Source: Alitta virens (lineage: Eukaryota; Annelida; Polychaeta; Phyllodocida; Nereididae). From it: a stretch of 64,000 nt of DNA. Both the position numbers and the translations under genes were made by a program. The notes under the pieces were generated by a model, which did no database searches, was not told where the DNA came from, and worked only from the letters and a program-made list of their open reading frames with translations. Shown piece by piece: positions 23,201-35,900 of the stretch. Within the stretch, counting starts at the first letter, position 1, and every line of letters begins with the position of its first letter. The stretch is from assembly GCA_932294295.1 (NCBI GenBank), contig OW028583.1, forward strand, positions 1,267,501 to 1,331,500, written 5' to 3'.

Positions 23201-26200
23201 AGTACATTTTCTGTCACTGTTTCTGGATTCAGCACCAGTACTTACACATTTCCTTCCAAAGGTTCGTCAGTATTAAAATCAGGATCCGACCCCGCAAGAG
23301 GGGATTCCCCATCCCTGTTTTCCTCTCCTGTGTCGATTCGGTCGGGGAAATTTATAAGTCCAGAAGAAAACTGGAGTTCCACTTCATACTCCTTCTGTCC
23401 TTGCAGATATCTGTCAGAAAATTCAAACATGCTTTAAATATTGATTTTCCATAATAATCATTGTTGATCTCACATGACCTGAGGAATTTTACAGAAAAGA
23501 GGGGGATATACTGCATAGCTCTGCTTGTCCATCTTCACAACTTCAAGTTATCGCTCGCACGAGCCATACCTTGACCCCTTGAGCTGGATTTGTGAAGGAT
23601 TGATTTGCAATTTAGGTGCCCTAATATCCATCTATATTAAAATATTGCAATATTCATTCATGGGCCAATGAATAGACTTGCAGGTGCTGTCCTCTGTTGG
23701 ATAATATCGGTGTTCAAGCCAATCAGACGCCAGCTTATACCATGATGCTACGACACCATATTCCAAATATGGAAAGGCCTTCTCTGATTGTGCAATAAGA
23801 TTCGGTTGCATCCAATCAGAAAACCGATGAATAACCACACAAATTACGACCATTCAGGGCAAAGGTCGCTGTGCCAGCTGCCATGCACGGCGATCTTTGC
23901 TGACAGCTAGCTTGCTGATCTGAAGGTTGTGGGTTCAAGGCCCATGTTAGGCATAAAGGAACTGAGCGGACTGTGCGTCGTCGCAATGCTACTGCTCTCA
24001 AACTGATTAGGAATGGAATCACACAGTGAACATCATCCCCATAGATAGGATCTTACATTTACAGCAAAGAAACCAGATTTCCAGCTAGGCCATAGGCCAT
24101 TTGAGCATGGCGCTCTACCAAGTGACAATTTTTTTTTTTGCTTTTCAACTGCCTGGGCGCCCCATATCAGTCTATTTAGGTGCCCTAATATCCTTGTGCG
24201 CCATGCCCAATTGAAGTCCTAGCTGGAACACTAGAAAACCGAGTAAAAATGCACCTCAAATTTAACGTCTCACACTGTAACCATGAAGAGTCCACTGTAT
24301 GGGTCAGGAAACCTGGGACCTTCAGCATTCAGCAGAGCTGGACAATGTGTTAACTTTAAAACTATTTGCTCTGGCGGTACTGTTCCGCCCATACCTTTTG
24401 TTCACCTTAGCAAGGACTGTTCAGCGCAACTTCTAAATTAAATGTAATCACTCACCTCGGAAGTTTAACCACTTCGAAGTAGAGATTGCAAAGCCAATGA
24501 TCAACTTCACTCGACATAAGTTCCTCAATCATGCTGTGTTTGGTGATGCGGTTATCTGCTTCCCCTCTCAGAAATGGTACTTTGAATCTGAAAGATGAAT
24601 ATATTGTATTCATTAGAGACCAGGTCATTTATTCAAAATTAAAGCGATAGTCTGGAGTGAGTAGCTCCTTGTGTGATGCCAAAGTGACTGAACAGACAAT
24701 AATAATTCTCTTACTATTCAAATCCATGTATTTATCCATTTCAAATAACATCACTAGAAAGTCACTCAAAGTGTTATTTAATTATATCCATCAGATTGAT
24801 GCTACATGAGACCTTCAAGGGTGGTGGACCAGGGGGTAGCCTAGGTGACCCCTCCCCCACCCATATGTTTTGGTCCTAAAAGTGCTCGCTCTTACATTGA
24901 TACAATTTGAAGTTCCCTTCTCACTGCTTGGTGTCCCCCTGAAGGCTGTTCCCCCTCCCTGTCCCCTGAAGGCTGTTCCATTTAAAAAAGAGGGGGGATC
25001 TGAACATTTTTAGACCCCCCCTCCCGATATCTGGTTTTTGACAGACCCCCCTCCCCTCCCTGCCCCCACCCTCGCTTTTTTCTACTGTTTTGAGATATTA
25101 AGAAACTACTGGAAACCCCCCATATCAGTTTTCCCCAGATTCCCCCCTCCCTCACTCCCATATCTGAAAGATCTTCAGGTCCACTCCCCCCCCTTCTTTT
25201 TTAAATGGAATAGCCCTGAAGGCATCAATGAACAACATATATATCTGGCATCTGAACATTAATTCCTCATAAATTTTACTGACCTTCCTTCGACAACATT
25301 GAAAGTCCCATCAGCAATAGGAAAACACCCCCATCCCACGACCCTGTCAGTCGGCACAGTGGCCCCTCGGAGTAAAAACAATTCGAACAGCAACACCATG
25401 CCCGGTCGCACGTCAGGTTTCGATGGAAGAACTGTGAAAACACTCTGGTCCAGCTAAAATAAACAGCATCACTCATTGTTAACGTTATTTCTGTTTGCAT
25501 GCAATATGAGTGACATCCCAGCGTGATGTCAATCGCACGAGATGTGAGACTGGAGGTGCCTTGTCCTCTGTGTCTATGCTGAGGCAAGTAAAAGACACTA
25601 TATTTATGGGTTTAATATATCACATGGGTGGACTCCTCTCTCTAACCACATTAATAAACCCTCATGATGGGCAAGACATAAAGCTACATTTAGACTAAAC
25701 CTTCTCCATGTGCGTATGCGTGCAAGCCAAAAATAGAAACAGTGCCGCTTTAATTAACCATTCAGCAGCTTCAAATCCGCTGTGACTGACTGGTTACACA
25801 ATCAAAATGACATTATGAATATAAATTTTTTATAAACCACAATCTCACACAAAATGTAGAATGACCAGTCAATGCATTGATTTATTAAAGAGCTGTTTGT
25901 GATAACTTGTAACAACGCTGACTCAAAAGGTGCTGAACCTAAAATGAAGTGCTATACAGAAATGTGCTATATTTTTTATATAATTGTTAGTCCTATTAGA
26001 TTTGTTTATGTATTCTTATTAGTATGTCGTACAGAAGCTTCTGCTTGGTTCGTGTATTTTGTCTTGAACAATGTATGTGATTCCGTGAATTGAAACGACA
26101 ATAAATAAAATTTTACTACTGCTACTACTACATTAGTCCGTCAAAATCTACGTTTCTTTTTTCTGTTGTACACGCACATACTCACACACACGCACACTTA

Positions 26201-29200
26201 TATGCAAACAGAGTAATTTTAATGTGGCTATAGAGTTTATATCCATCCATATATTTCATGAGCCTCCAATCAAATGTGTACCCTACTTCGAACAATTCTA
26301 TTTATAATACAAAGATTGGTGTTCTTGTTTAAAATAAGATTTTACCTTGATTTCAGTGTTGTAAAAGTGTCCATCATGGTGTACGGGCAAAGTGGTCCCT
26401 CCCCAGCGCTGACCACGTAATTGGGACCATCTCATCACTTGACCGCCCAGACGGTCATACAAGGTGACCATCAGGATATACCTCCCCTCTGAAACGACCA
26501 TGTATGACAAAATACTAGATTTAGCAGGGTTTTTTAATATAGTTAAATCATAGTATAAATAATATATATACCATAAACACAGGTGTTCTCCTTCGTTATT
26601 TTGAAGATCCACGCTTGTATTTTAATAAAATATTACGTAAATACTGGCATACATTGCTTTCCTCCCCCCCCCCCTTTTTTTAGGCGCCCAACAGTTTCTA
26701 TTGAAGAGCCCTGGGTGGAGAGTATGGTTCAATTGAAACAACTGTATATGAGCTAAAAATCAAAACATAAAGTGCTTTGCGGCAAACCCTCAGCCAATAC
26801 CTCAAAGGCACTTCATAAAGCTTGCAGTGTACATCATGGATGTTAATGCACGTTTGTTACTAATATTATGATGCAGGTTTACCGTATATCATTCTTATAC
26901 AATTACAATAATTATACAAACATCTTAGGGTAAAAAAGACAGATTAACAAACGTAGATACCAGGCAACTTGTCTTTAACGCCTCTTATCGTCTTCAGTTT
27001 AATCTGCACGGGTTGTGGAGTGCGTTCCCAATCCACACGCCACCTTCGCCCCTTACTGCTTCCATAAATGCCATCGCTGACCACCAGGTCACCATACATT
27101 GTCTGAAAGATCAAAATACAGACTATCCCTGTAGACAATACCTTCATAAGGTCATCTTTCAAGCCAGAAAGTCTCAACATTTTAGGGTCGGGCGAACATA
27201 TCGATATATATGCCGTAGTTAATTTTATTATACCAGATTTATTGAGCGCTCTTTTAATAATATCAGAGACTATCAATGAATTGTTATAGTGCATGTTTAA
27301 TAATACACAGGGTTGAATAAATTCAAATAATAAGTCCAATGACTAGATTTATGATCGATTACAAGTCAGTAAAATCCTGTACCTTCACTTCACCTTTCCT
27401 TCGTTCAAGAGTTGATACCAGCTGATTTTCAGCCCGTCTAAAAGTTTTGTGCACCCGGTCAATGAGCAGTCTTTCACGTAGTCGAAGTAATTCCTACAGA
27501 AGCAAAACAAATTTAAGAAATAAAGGAAATAATGAAAAGCACAAATAATAAATCACCATATCAAGCCTCGGTTGCTCAAAAGATTTGCAAAATAAAATAT
27601 GGAAAGACAAAATGATAATTAATTTTATAAAACCCCCACCATCCTTCTCTGAATTATTTGCTTCTTTTCCTTCAGATCCCTCGCAAGCCTCCTTTTGGTC
27701 TCTTCTTCCTCGACAGCAATGTTTTGTTGACGTTGCCTAGCAACAGCTGCTTCCTGTTCCTGGTAGGCAATGTGCTCATCTCTCAGCCTCCTTTCTTCTT
27801 CCTGCAAGATAAAAATATATTTAAGTTAAAACATTGCATGACCTCTATTGTAGGTTTCCACTGTAAATTACACCATCTGTCTCTGCCCTGATAAGTCCCG
27901 GAAAATTCATTATGAATACCTAACTTTTAAGAGCACAATTAACCTCAATTCAATATTGTTGTTCAGCAATTCACTTATATGTGCGTAGCAATATCATAAA
28001 TGTAGGGCCTGTCAGTTTTTGTAGACTGCTCGCTTTGCTCGGATAACAATTATAATATATTGAATTTGAAAGGAATGCTTTCTGCAATTATCTTTTAACT
28101 GTGTAATTTTATTGCAAATACTGTATAACCTCTGCATAATTTGATATACCACGATTTTATACATGTGTATTTAATGAAGATATATATATATATATAATAA
28201 TTAAAAGCAGTCAACTTGTAGACAGCAGAGCCATATTTTCTGAAAACGAGGCTCAATTGAGTCTAAATATAGCACAACAATACCCACCTGAATCTCCTCC
28301 AAGGAAATGTTGCCCACCATGAGAACATCGTCTTGTACGTTGCTATCGAATTCATAAATATACTGTTTAATCTCTTCTTCTTCCAACTGAATCCGCAGTT
28401 CTGATATTTTCTGGTAATTGGGAACATGTTCCGGTCGAGCGAATAAAGACGGGGTGTCGGGCTCTTCTTCAGGGTCCGTTGTGCCGTCTTCCAAACTTTC
28501 TATCAGTTTGTTTAAGTCTGGTAACACTTTGTTTTTCTCTGGTGGACCTGATATATGAAATATTTATCTTGAAGCTCCACTTTCATCAAAATTACTATTT
28601 TCTAAAACTTCAACAAATGATTGAAAATCAACTTATTTGATCAAGGCACACTAAATATGTAAGCTAATGAATCTACCAGGCTTTAATTACAAAAAATAAA
28701 TTATACATTTAAAGAAATCAAGACCAAAAAATAGGAAATACAATGGAAATATCATCATCACCCATTGTTGAGTATTGTGACGTCATCACTTAGTTTGTTT
28801 ACATATCGGATTTTTGATGGCATGAAAAAATAAATCTTAGGTTTATTTATTTTCTAGAGAGATAGTGAATCCAGCAAGGCGCTGGGTGGTAGGTAATCAG
28901 TATTAAGAAGACAATGAAGTGAATGCAATAGATTTTGGTCACTGTCATATTGAGTGACAATCCAGCTTTAAGTACAACTCCTGCATAATACATTCAAATG
29001 AGATTAAGTTCATTACCTTGGCTCATTGAAAATATTTAACAAAACAAATTTTAGCGGAATTGTGAAAATATCAGATATATTTTGCTTAATATCGGGGGCA
29101 TCGACATTTATGCTTCTTGAAATTCCTTCATAGTTATCTTACAATAACTGTTCAAAACTTTCGTAATTTTGTTAAAATCTGCCTGCAGAAACTAATTCAC

Positions 29201-31544
29201 ATGCTCTAAAGCCTCTAATATCAATGTGCGCATTTTGTGATTATTTGTAAATTAAAGCATTTGTTGGTTAATATCTAACAAGACTTACTGTAAGTCAATT
29301 CTTCATCAGGAGCATCGTCAAAGTCTTCTTGGCCAAAATCATGAAAATCTTCATACGTCTTGACGCAAAATAAATGAATAAATTCTTATAAATGAGATCA
29401 ACCTATTTTATATTTCATATTTTCTCATAAACATTTTTTCAATTCAGTAATCATGGTAAATCATAGTTGTTAAGTATATCACTACAAACTAGACTAAATG
29501 TGAAAATTAATATTCTTAAATTCCTAACTGGTTGGTCCAACTTTAAGAATGGGATAGCTGCGCAAAATGTGGCATCATGTATTGTATTGTCTTGTCTTGT
29601 ATGTATTGTATTGTATTGTCTTGTATGTATTGTATTGTATTGTCTTGTATGTATTGTATGTATTGTATTGTATTGTATTGTATTGTATTGCATTGAACTG
29701 TATTGTTTCTTGTGACTATTACTTTTTTCTTTGCCATGTTTCTTCATTGCATTGCATTACATTGTATTGTATTGTATTGTATTATATTGGTATTTTATTC
29801 ATATTCTATTCTATTTGTATTCTATTGGTATTTTATTGCTATTCTATTTTATTAGTGTAATACTGATATTCTATTGATATTCTATTTTATTGCTATTATA
29901 TTGGTATTATATTGGTATTGTATTGGTATTTTATTGATATATTATTTTATTGGTATTGTATTGGTATTATATTGGTATTGTACTGGTATTGCATTGAACT
30001 ATTGGCATTGTATTGACCAGTATTTGTATTTTATTGATATATAATTTCATTGGTATTGATATTGTATTGGCATTATATTGATATATTATGGTATTGGTAT
30101 GGTATTGTATTATATTCTATTTTATTGGTATTATATTGGTATTGTATGGGTATTGTATTGGTTTTCTATTTTATTGGTATCATATTGGTATTCTATTTTA
30201 TCGGTATTATATTGGTATTGTGTTGGTATTCTATTTTTATTGGTATTGCATTGGTATTTTATTGATGTTTTATTATATTGGTATCATATTGGTATCGTAT
30301 TGGTATTGTATTGGTATTCTATTTTATTGGTATTATATTGGTATTGTATTGAACTATTGGCATTGTATTGACCAGTATTTGTATTGTATTGATATATAAT
30401 TTCATTGGTATTGATATTGTATTGGCATTATATTGATATATTATTGTATTGGTATGGTATTGTTTTAGATTGTATTGTATTATATTTGCAGTGTATTGAT
30501 ATTTTATTGATATTCTATTTTATTGGTATTATATTGGTATTGTATTGGTATTGTATTATATTGTATTATATTGCATTGTATTGCATCATATTGGGAATTG
30601 TATCGTATTGTATTGTTTTGCATTGCATTCTACCTTTCCTTGCTGTGTCTCTTCGGTCATCTGTTCTGGAATTTCAATCTCATCCTGTTGGGGTAAAGCT
30701 TCATCTGTGGAAACGGCCTCGGCTGCGATAAAATGAAGCAGTATTTATAAATGTTTAATAGGGTTTATCAACTTTATAATAATTGTTTAATAATATATGA
30801 TAAACAAAATTGTTTATCTATTATATTTTGAAATTGCTGAATTTTGTTTGATAAACAAATTCTACAGATTTGAAAACAGCCGACAAAAATTTTGATCCGG
30901 GCCTGGTTTTGGGCAGCAGAATTGAATAACTTATGCCAATACAGAATATTGACAATTAGAAAAGAAAAAAAGAAAAAGAAAACACGACATTTATTTTGTG
31001 TTTTTTTTTTAATGGGTCTTACCTCCATTTTTCTCACCAAGAGTAGTCTTTTCTTGATTGTCTTTAACCTTTTCTGAAAACAAATTTTTTGCAGTGAGTG
31101 CATGAACCCAAAAAAAAAATATTGTGGTCAATCATTTAAAAAAAAGAAGTAACAAAACCTAAAATTAAACAAAAAATAAATTTTCTTAAAGTTTTTACCT
31201 AAATTGTTGTCACGCATAATACATTTTTTATAATTGTTTAAAGTAAGTACTTTATGAATCAAAGTTTATGCTTGCAGACTAACATAAAGACTTCATTTTT
31301 TAAAAATTAGGAAATCTGAAACAAAACAACACAAATAAATAATTTTTTGTATTTTTAACATATTCTACACCATTAAAAAAAACTTCTACACATCTCTATA
31401 TTTACTGTAAAGCACCTTAGAGTAGAATTTTTTATATTAGTGAATTTGACACTATTATAAATGCTGCTATTAAATAAAAAATAATAAAATACTTCTTGGT
31501 GTTTTAGGTGTTCTTGTCTGCGGCTTCGGTTTAGCTCTTTCCAT
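17256..31544 (-). CDS. Coiled-coil / C2-like / four-pass membrane protein, complete, unrecognised family
   Basis: Twenty-two coding exons: 31493-31544, 31023-31073, 30634-30722, 29289-29358, 28288-28547, 27640-27801, 27383-27493, 26961-27102, 26346-26488, 25284-25453, 24456-24587, 23246-23410, 22687-22870, 22094-22306, 21680-21816, 20610-20828, 19946-20198, 19203-19369, 18733-18925, 18351-18512, 17823-17933, 17256-17357. They total 3288 nt and 1095 aa, with every phase closing; an in-frame TAA precedes the ATG. Order: Lys-rich start (MERAKPKPQTRTPKTPR), acidic region, charged coiled coil (about 115-265, RRLRDEHIAYQEQEAAVARQ), a C2-like beta-rich stretch (about 280-460, GRYILMVTLYDRLGGQVMRW), a Ser/Glu-rich linker, then four hydrophobic segments (about 720-905) and a cytosolic-looking tail with HTLHLDGLKELYRHFLRMPD. 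The architecture recalls ciliary transition-zone or membrane-contact proteins, but that is inference and I cannot name the family. Conservation of the splice model makes it a real gene. Confidence 0.9.
19470..19845. repeat. Degenerate TGATTGATTGACTG microsatellite
   Basis: Irregular 4-bp-based repeat of GATT, GACT and GGCT in the intron before exon 19203-19369 of the 22-exon gene. The same motif fills the intron at 20850-21640. Confidence 0.85.
20850..21640. repeat. Degenerate GATT/GACT microsatellite, about 0.8 kb
   Basis: Same motif as 19470-19845. The part at about 21358-21445 has a 20-bp higher-order unit, GGTTGACCGGCTGATTGACA, in four near-identical copies. The open minus-strand frame rich in NQS is a product of the repeat. 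Confidence 0.85.
25505..25700 (+). mobile_element. SINE copy, degraded
   Basis: Contains TGTGTCTATGCTGAGGCAAG and GGTGGACTCCTCTCTCT, matching the family at 36319-36618. Lies in an intron of the 22-exon gene. Confidence 0.7.
28571..28970. mobile_element. Inverted-repeat element, family A, copy
   Basis: About 400 bp between GAAGCTCCACTTTCATC and ATCCAGCTTTA. It matches, in opposite orientation, the element at 43994-44387 over its whole length (shared TGATCAAGGCACACTAAATA and TTTTTGATGGCATGAAAAA). Non-coding MITE. Confidence 0.82.
29575..30630. repeat. TATTG / TATTGG microsatellite array, about 1 kb
   Basis: TATTG, TATTGG and TATTT units run almost without break up to the donor of exon 30634-30722. 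A longer unit is duplicated: the stretch from about 29995 to 30105 recurs at about 30350-30455. The long open frames of I, L, V and Y residues reflect the repeat. Confidence 0.92.
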
Positions 31545-32443
31545 TTTGTTGCGTTCTTTTGTTTATTCTCCACTGTACTGAAAATATGAATACCGAGACA
31601 TGCAAGTTGCAATAAATATAATATATATAATATTGATTAATTGGAGTGAAGTGCTGAGAGGGATCCATGCAGAGGAGCAACAGGAGATCACAACCAAATA
31701 ATTAAGGCATAAATCTCTTATTTTAAAGTCAAATTATGATAAGCTCTTAAGAAATAAATAAATTAAACTACACTTCAATTTATTATAATATATAATATAG
31801 ATAGTAATTTTTATTTATTTTATGGGAAATATATCAAGGAAAGTGACTTTTAACAAAGGACCCCCTCTCCCTATGTGTCTCAGATCATGCAGATTACTCC
31901 AAAAGCAGATTAGCAATTCAGCAGTGATCCATGAAAAGTTCAACAATCTATAATATGTATCACAAGAAAAGCATTGGCAAATTTCCAATGGGCACTATAA
32001 GATTTTATACTAAGTTAGAACATTACCAAAAGTATTGAATTGCTAGCACAGAACTGGCTTAAAGTTTAAGCATAAATTAAGCATTATATATACATAGTCA
32101 CTATATAGTGTCCATGCTAGTATTTGTTACTCAACTTACCAATTAATTAAGGGAACCTATACACTCTAGATAATTATTTCCACACATCAATCACAGCACG
32201 TGCCCATGGCAACCTGATTACGGAGGCCCCTGGTGGCGTGCAGGTGCGCGTTATCAAAAACTAAACCCAGAAGTTTTTAATAATGAATAAGTGATAAATA
32301 ATTACAAGCAAATGCACTATTTAGCCTTTTTTTACCTGTGACTGACGACTCATGTAGCAAATCTGTCGAAATTTACGAAAATCAACAACAAATTGCTGCC
32401 GCTAGGGGCGCTCAAGTAATCCCGCTAGGGGGACTTTGGTGCG

Positions 32444-32451
32444 TGACGTCA
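32444..32451. promoter_or_regulatory. Perfect CRE palindrome TGACGTCA
   Basis: Full TGACGTCA site in the divergent spacer, next to GGGGGACTTTGGTGCG. CREB/ATF binding is inference from the motif. Confidence 0.5.
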
Positions 32452-32751
32452 TTTCAAGGAATCCCCTTCCCAGGGGCAGGGCATTTCCAACTTAGTTTGG
32501 TCACAGACTGACAGGACTAGACATCATGGGCTGTATGTTAACATGACAGATGATTTATGTCATCATTGCTGATTATGGATTAATGCTTAATTGTGTTTGT
32601 ACACCATGTACATTGTAATACTAACAACGTAACACTATAAAGTCTATATTTTCAATAAACCTAAATATTTTTAATTAATGACTCAGTGCTATTGGCCCTA
32701 CTAAACTTAATCAGCTATCAGCAGCCAGAGGCAGATGTAATGATATGATAA

Positions 32752-32890
32752 GGTTTCAGTCCACGGCATGTTGCACATTTACCCCATGGGTGGGGTCTTT
32801 TACTCGCCTCAGCATGGACACTAATACAATTAATGCATCTCCAATTTAATGTCTCATGTGATCGACATCCATCTGGGATCTGGGACATAT
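32752..32890 (-). mobile_element. SINE fragment, reverse orientation
   Basis: Reverse complement of the family body: GGGTCTTTTACTCGCCTCAG and TAATGTCTCATGTGATCGAC. It lies just upstream of the first KICS2 coding exon. Confidence 0.72.
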
Positions 32891-32970
32891 AGCTCATTAT
32901 ATAAAGAGTGATTATAAGATTGTAAGAAAATTAAAAGATGAATGTTTCTTTCTTCAGGAATAAGAAAAAG

Positions 32971-35900
32971 ATGGAATCCCCAGTTTCCAAAGAACAAGCT
33001 CTTTTGGAGGCTTACTTCCAGTGTCTCTCACACTTCGCATATGACAAGGCCAAGGAATTATGTGTACGCTGAAATTTGATGGATATTTTTCATGCATTGA
33101 GAAATCCGTGTTTAATTTACATCCTAATTCTTTGTGCAATGACAAATATTTTTATGTTTGTTCGGTAAACTGGCTCTGTGAATGATTTTACTATTAATAA
33201 TATTGTGACAGACTTCTTAATTGGATGAGTGTGCAGTACTTTGCTGATAAACGTTGTTCCATAATTGGAATTTATATAGATATGTGATCTTATCAATGTT
33301 TCTGTACAGCCTGTTTTATTTTTATGAGTAGTAGTTTCACTAGATTTAAAAGAATGCAATAGGTAAATTTATGTAAAAAGAAGTAATTTTCAATCTGATT
33401 TGATATTCCAGGACAGAGAAAGGGAGGTCCACAAGACGCACCCAGGGTCCACATGGGTCCAAATGGTGTCATGCTTGTCCCAACTGAGCATCGCGGAGAA
33501 GACTTATTCCTCTTTGCAGTTTTTGGAACAGAAATGGTTCGGAAGAAGAGATGTGAGTAGAGTGTCTTTTCAGTGAAGTTTTAGTAACTGTATGAAAAAA
33601 ATAGCCCTGGTTCTGATAGTTGTATCTCACAGTTCCAAAAGTCATTTTCATGCATAGATATTCTGTATGTACATAGTGACTGAGCACTACCTGTATGTCA
33701 GATGGAAAATAATCATGCATGGCAAACCTTGCCTAAATTTGCTTATTGCATAACTCCTTAACCAAATTTAACATTTAAATTTGAATTGCTTATTTATAAA
33801 TATTTTCGCAAGTCAAAACTAAGCCTAACTGGAATTAGATAAGATTCAAACAGTTTCCATTGAATTCAATGTAAGCGAGGCACACTAAAATCTCAATTGT
33901 TTATTGAAATGTGAAAAAATAAGGACTCCTTCCGTGAACTATGGAGCTGAAACATTTTGCAATATATTTCAATGACTTGTTTTCACTTTTTATTAGTCTC
34001 TTCGAGGAACATACTCGGTGCTCCTGACTGAGATGAAAAAGATTGAAGAATTAGTTCAGAAAACAGACAACGGTGGCGCCTTTGCATCTGATGTTATGTT
34101 GGAGGATCTGATAGGCCATTTGTGTGGTCAGCTGACACAGTTCTTGACGGCCAGGACCAAAACGATCGAATTGTATCCTTTATTTGGAAATATTTGAGTA
34201 AAAGACCTGCTGGCCTTAAAGGTATGTTGTGCATACTATCACAGGCATTTAATTGTTTCTAGTTTAACCCACTGGTCACCCAATTCCCCCTCCGACCGCT
34301 GACTTATGTATTTAGTAAGTATTAACAGTCATCGGTCCAAGGAGACGGGGGGGGGGGGGGGCGAGTTGTGCGACACCAGAGGGCGATTGTGATGCCTGTG
34401 CATAATATAAAGGTATGCTATATTTACAACAAATTTTAATTGTTTGGTTGCAGTTGCTACCTTTTACACTTGCAAATAAATGTAACGCAAAACTGTTGGT
34501 GGCTATCCGCTATGATACCAGGTTATGTTAAGTCTTGTAGTTTCAGAGTGTGAAGATTATTTTCTAGCATTGTATAATTTATCGACATATTTTGTGTTTG
34601 GTGTGAATCCTTAACTGTTAAAGTTATGAACAAATGGTTGCCATGGGAACCCTCGGAACCAACCGTAACATCAGTTGCGAGGACTTGCTGACGGTGATTC
34701 AAGACATCATCCAAAGTTATCAAAAGATGTTTCACCATCCGATTCTAGCACCTCTGAAGCACAGTTTTAGGTGAGTTTGTTTTGGCGGGGTAAATGTGTA
34801 ACATGTTGTAGACTCAAAACATTTTCATCTCATCATTACATCAGCCTCTTGCTTATTGTCTTATAAATTGGACTCCAAACTTTATCATACAGCGGTTTTT
34901 TCCACGGCTTGGCTCTTGCAACTTTACGATAGTTTCTGATGAACAACCAAAATGTTTTGTGGTCAAAAGTATGTGGGGCAATAAATGGCTATTAACCTGC
35001 AACTGGTGGGAGGGTGATCTGAATTTTACACAGATTCCTCGCACCTTAGATATAAACATTTTGAATTGTGAAAATCTCATTTACAGTTGTAATTTAATAA
35101 TTGGAATTATGTATGATTGAGTTACACTATGTACTATTTAGTTTATAATCAGTTTTCTTTTTTTCCACAGTTTATTAACTGACTAAAATGTATTTTAACT
35201 CATCAACGTTTGAGTCCATCACACTGTTTACATCTCTGTTAGACACAATTTAAAAGCTATTGCTGAGGCGACAAGGTTTTATTACCTTGCATACTTTTTA
35301 CCACAAAACTCTTCTGTAGCTAATCAGAAACTTTTGAAAAGTTTCAAGAGCCAAGGCATGAAAAGAACTGCTGTATCATCATAACATCTGCCTCTTGCTT
35401 ATTGTCTTATAAATTGACAAAGCATTAAAGTAATCGCATCGTTATGATACGATGCAATACAATACAAAAGAATGATATATTTTTGTTTTAATAATTCTTT
35501 ATTGTTATACATTTATAATCGATTTCTGAAGTTTATAAACAAGTGTTTGTCAAACAATGTTGTTCTTAGAACAGTTGCAAGATATTCAGTTAACAATCCG
35601 ATGTCAGTGGCTGGTTGTAATTAAAGAGAAATACCTCAGCAAGACTTACATTGTAAACGACAAATTTCAATTCATGATGAGTGTAAAATGCATACATTAA
35701 AATAATTAATAAGTTTGCGAGATGTATATATGGAATGCGATGCTATGGCATATGATGAAATAATTATTATCATAAGTGACATTTGTGTCAATTAGCCTGG
35801 TGCTGTTTTTGTTTTTACATTGTCTTTACTTGGTTTTCCTTGTTTTTAAATTGTGCATATAATGCAGTATGTAAGATGACTCACTCAGTAAACTCCATGA

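Larger units (their letters stand above)
31545..32970. promoter_or_regulatory. Head-to-head intergenic region, candidate bidirectional promoter
   Basis: The start codon of the minus-strand 22-exon gene (31544) and that of plus-strand KICS2 (32971) are 1.4 kb apart. Both first coding exons are preceded by splice acceptors (AG at 31579-31578 and 32956-32957), so both have 5' UTR exons inside this interval. The part at 32200-32480 is GC-richer and carries a perfect CRE. Confidence 0.6.

Noticed and set aside
29451..30731. Long open frames rich in I, L, V, Y, C on the plus strand
   Set aside because: They translate the TATTG microsatellite; several frames are open at once and none has a family signal.
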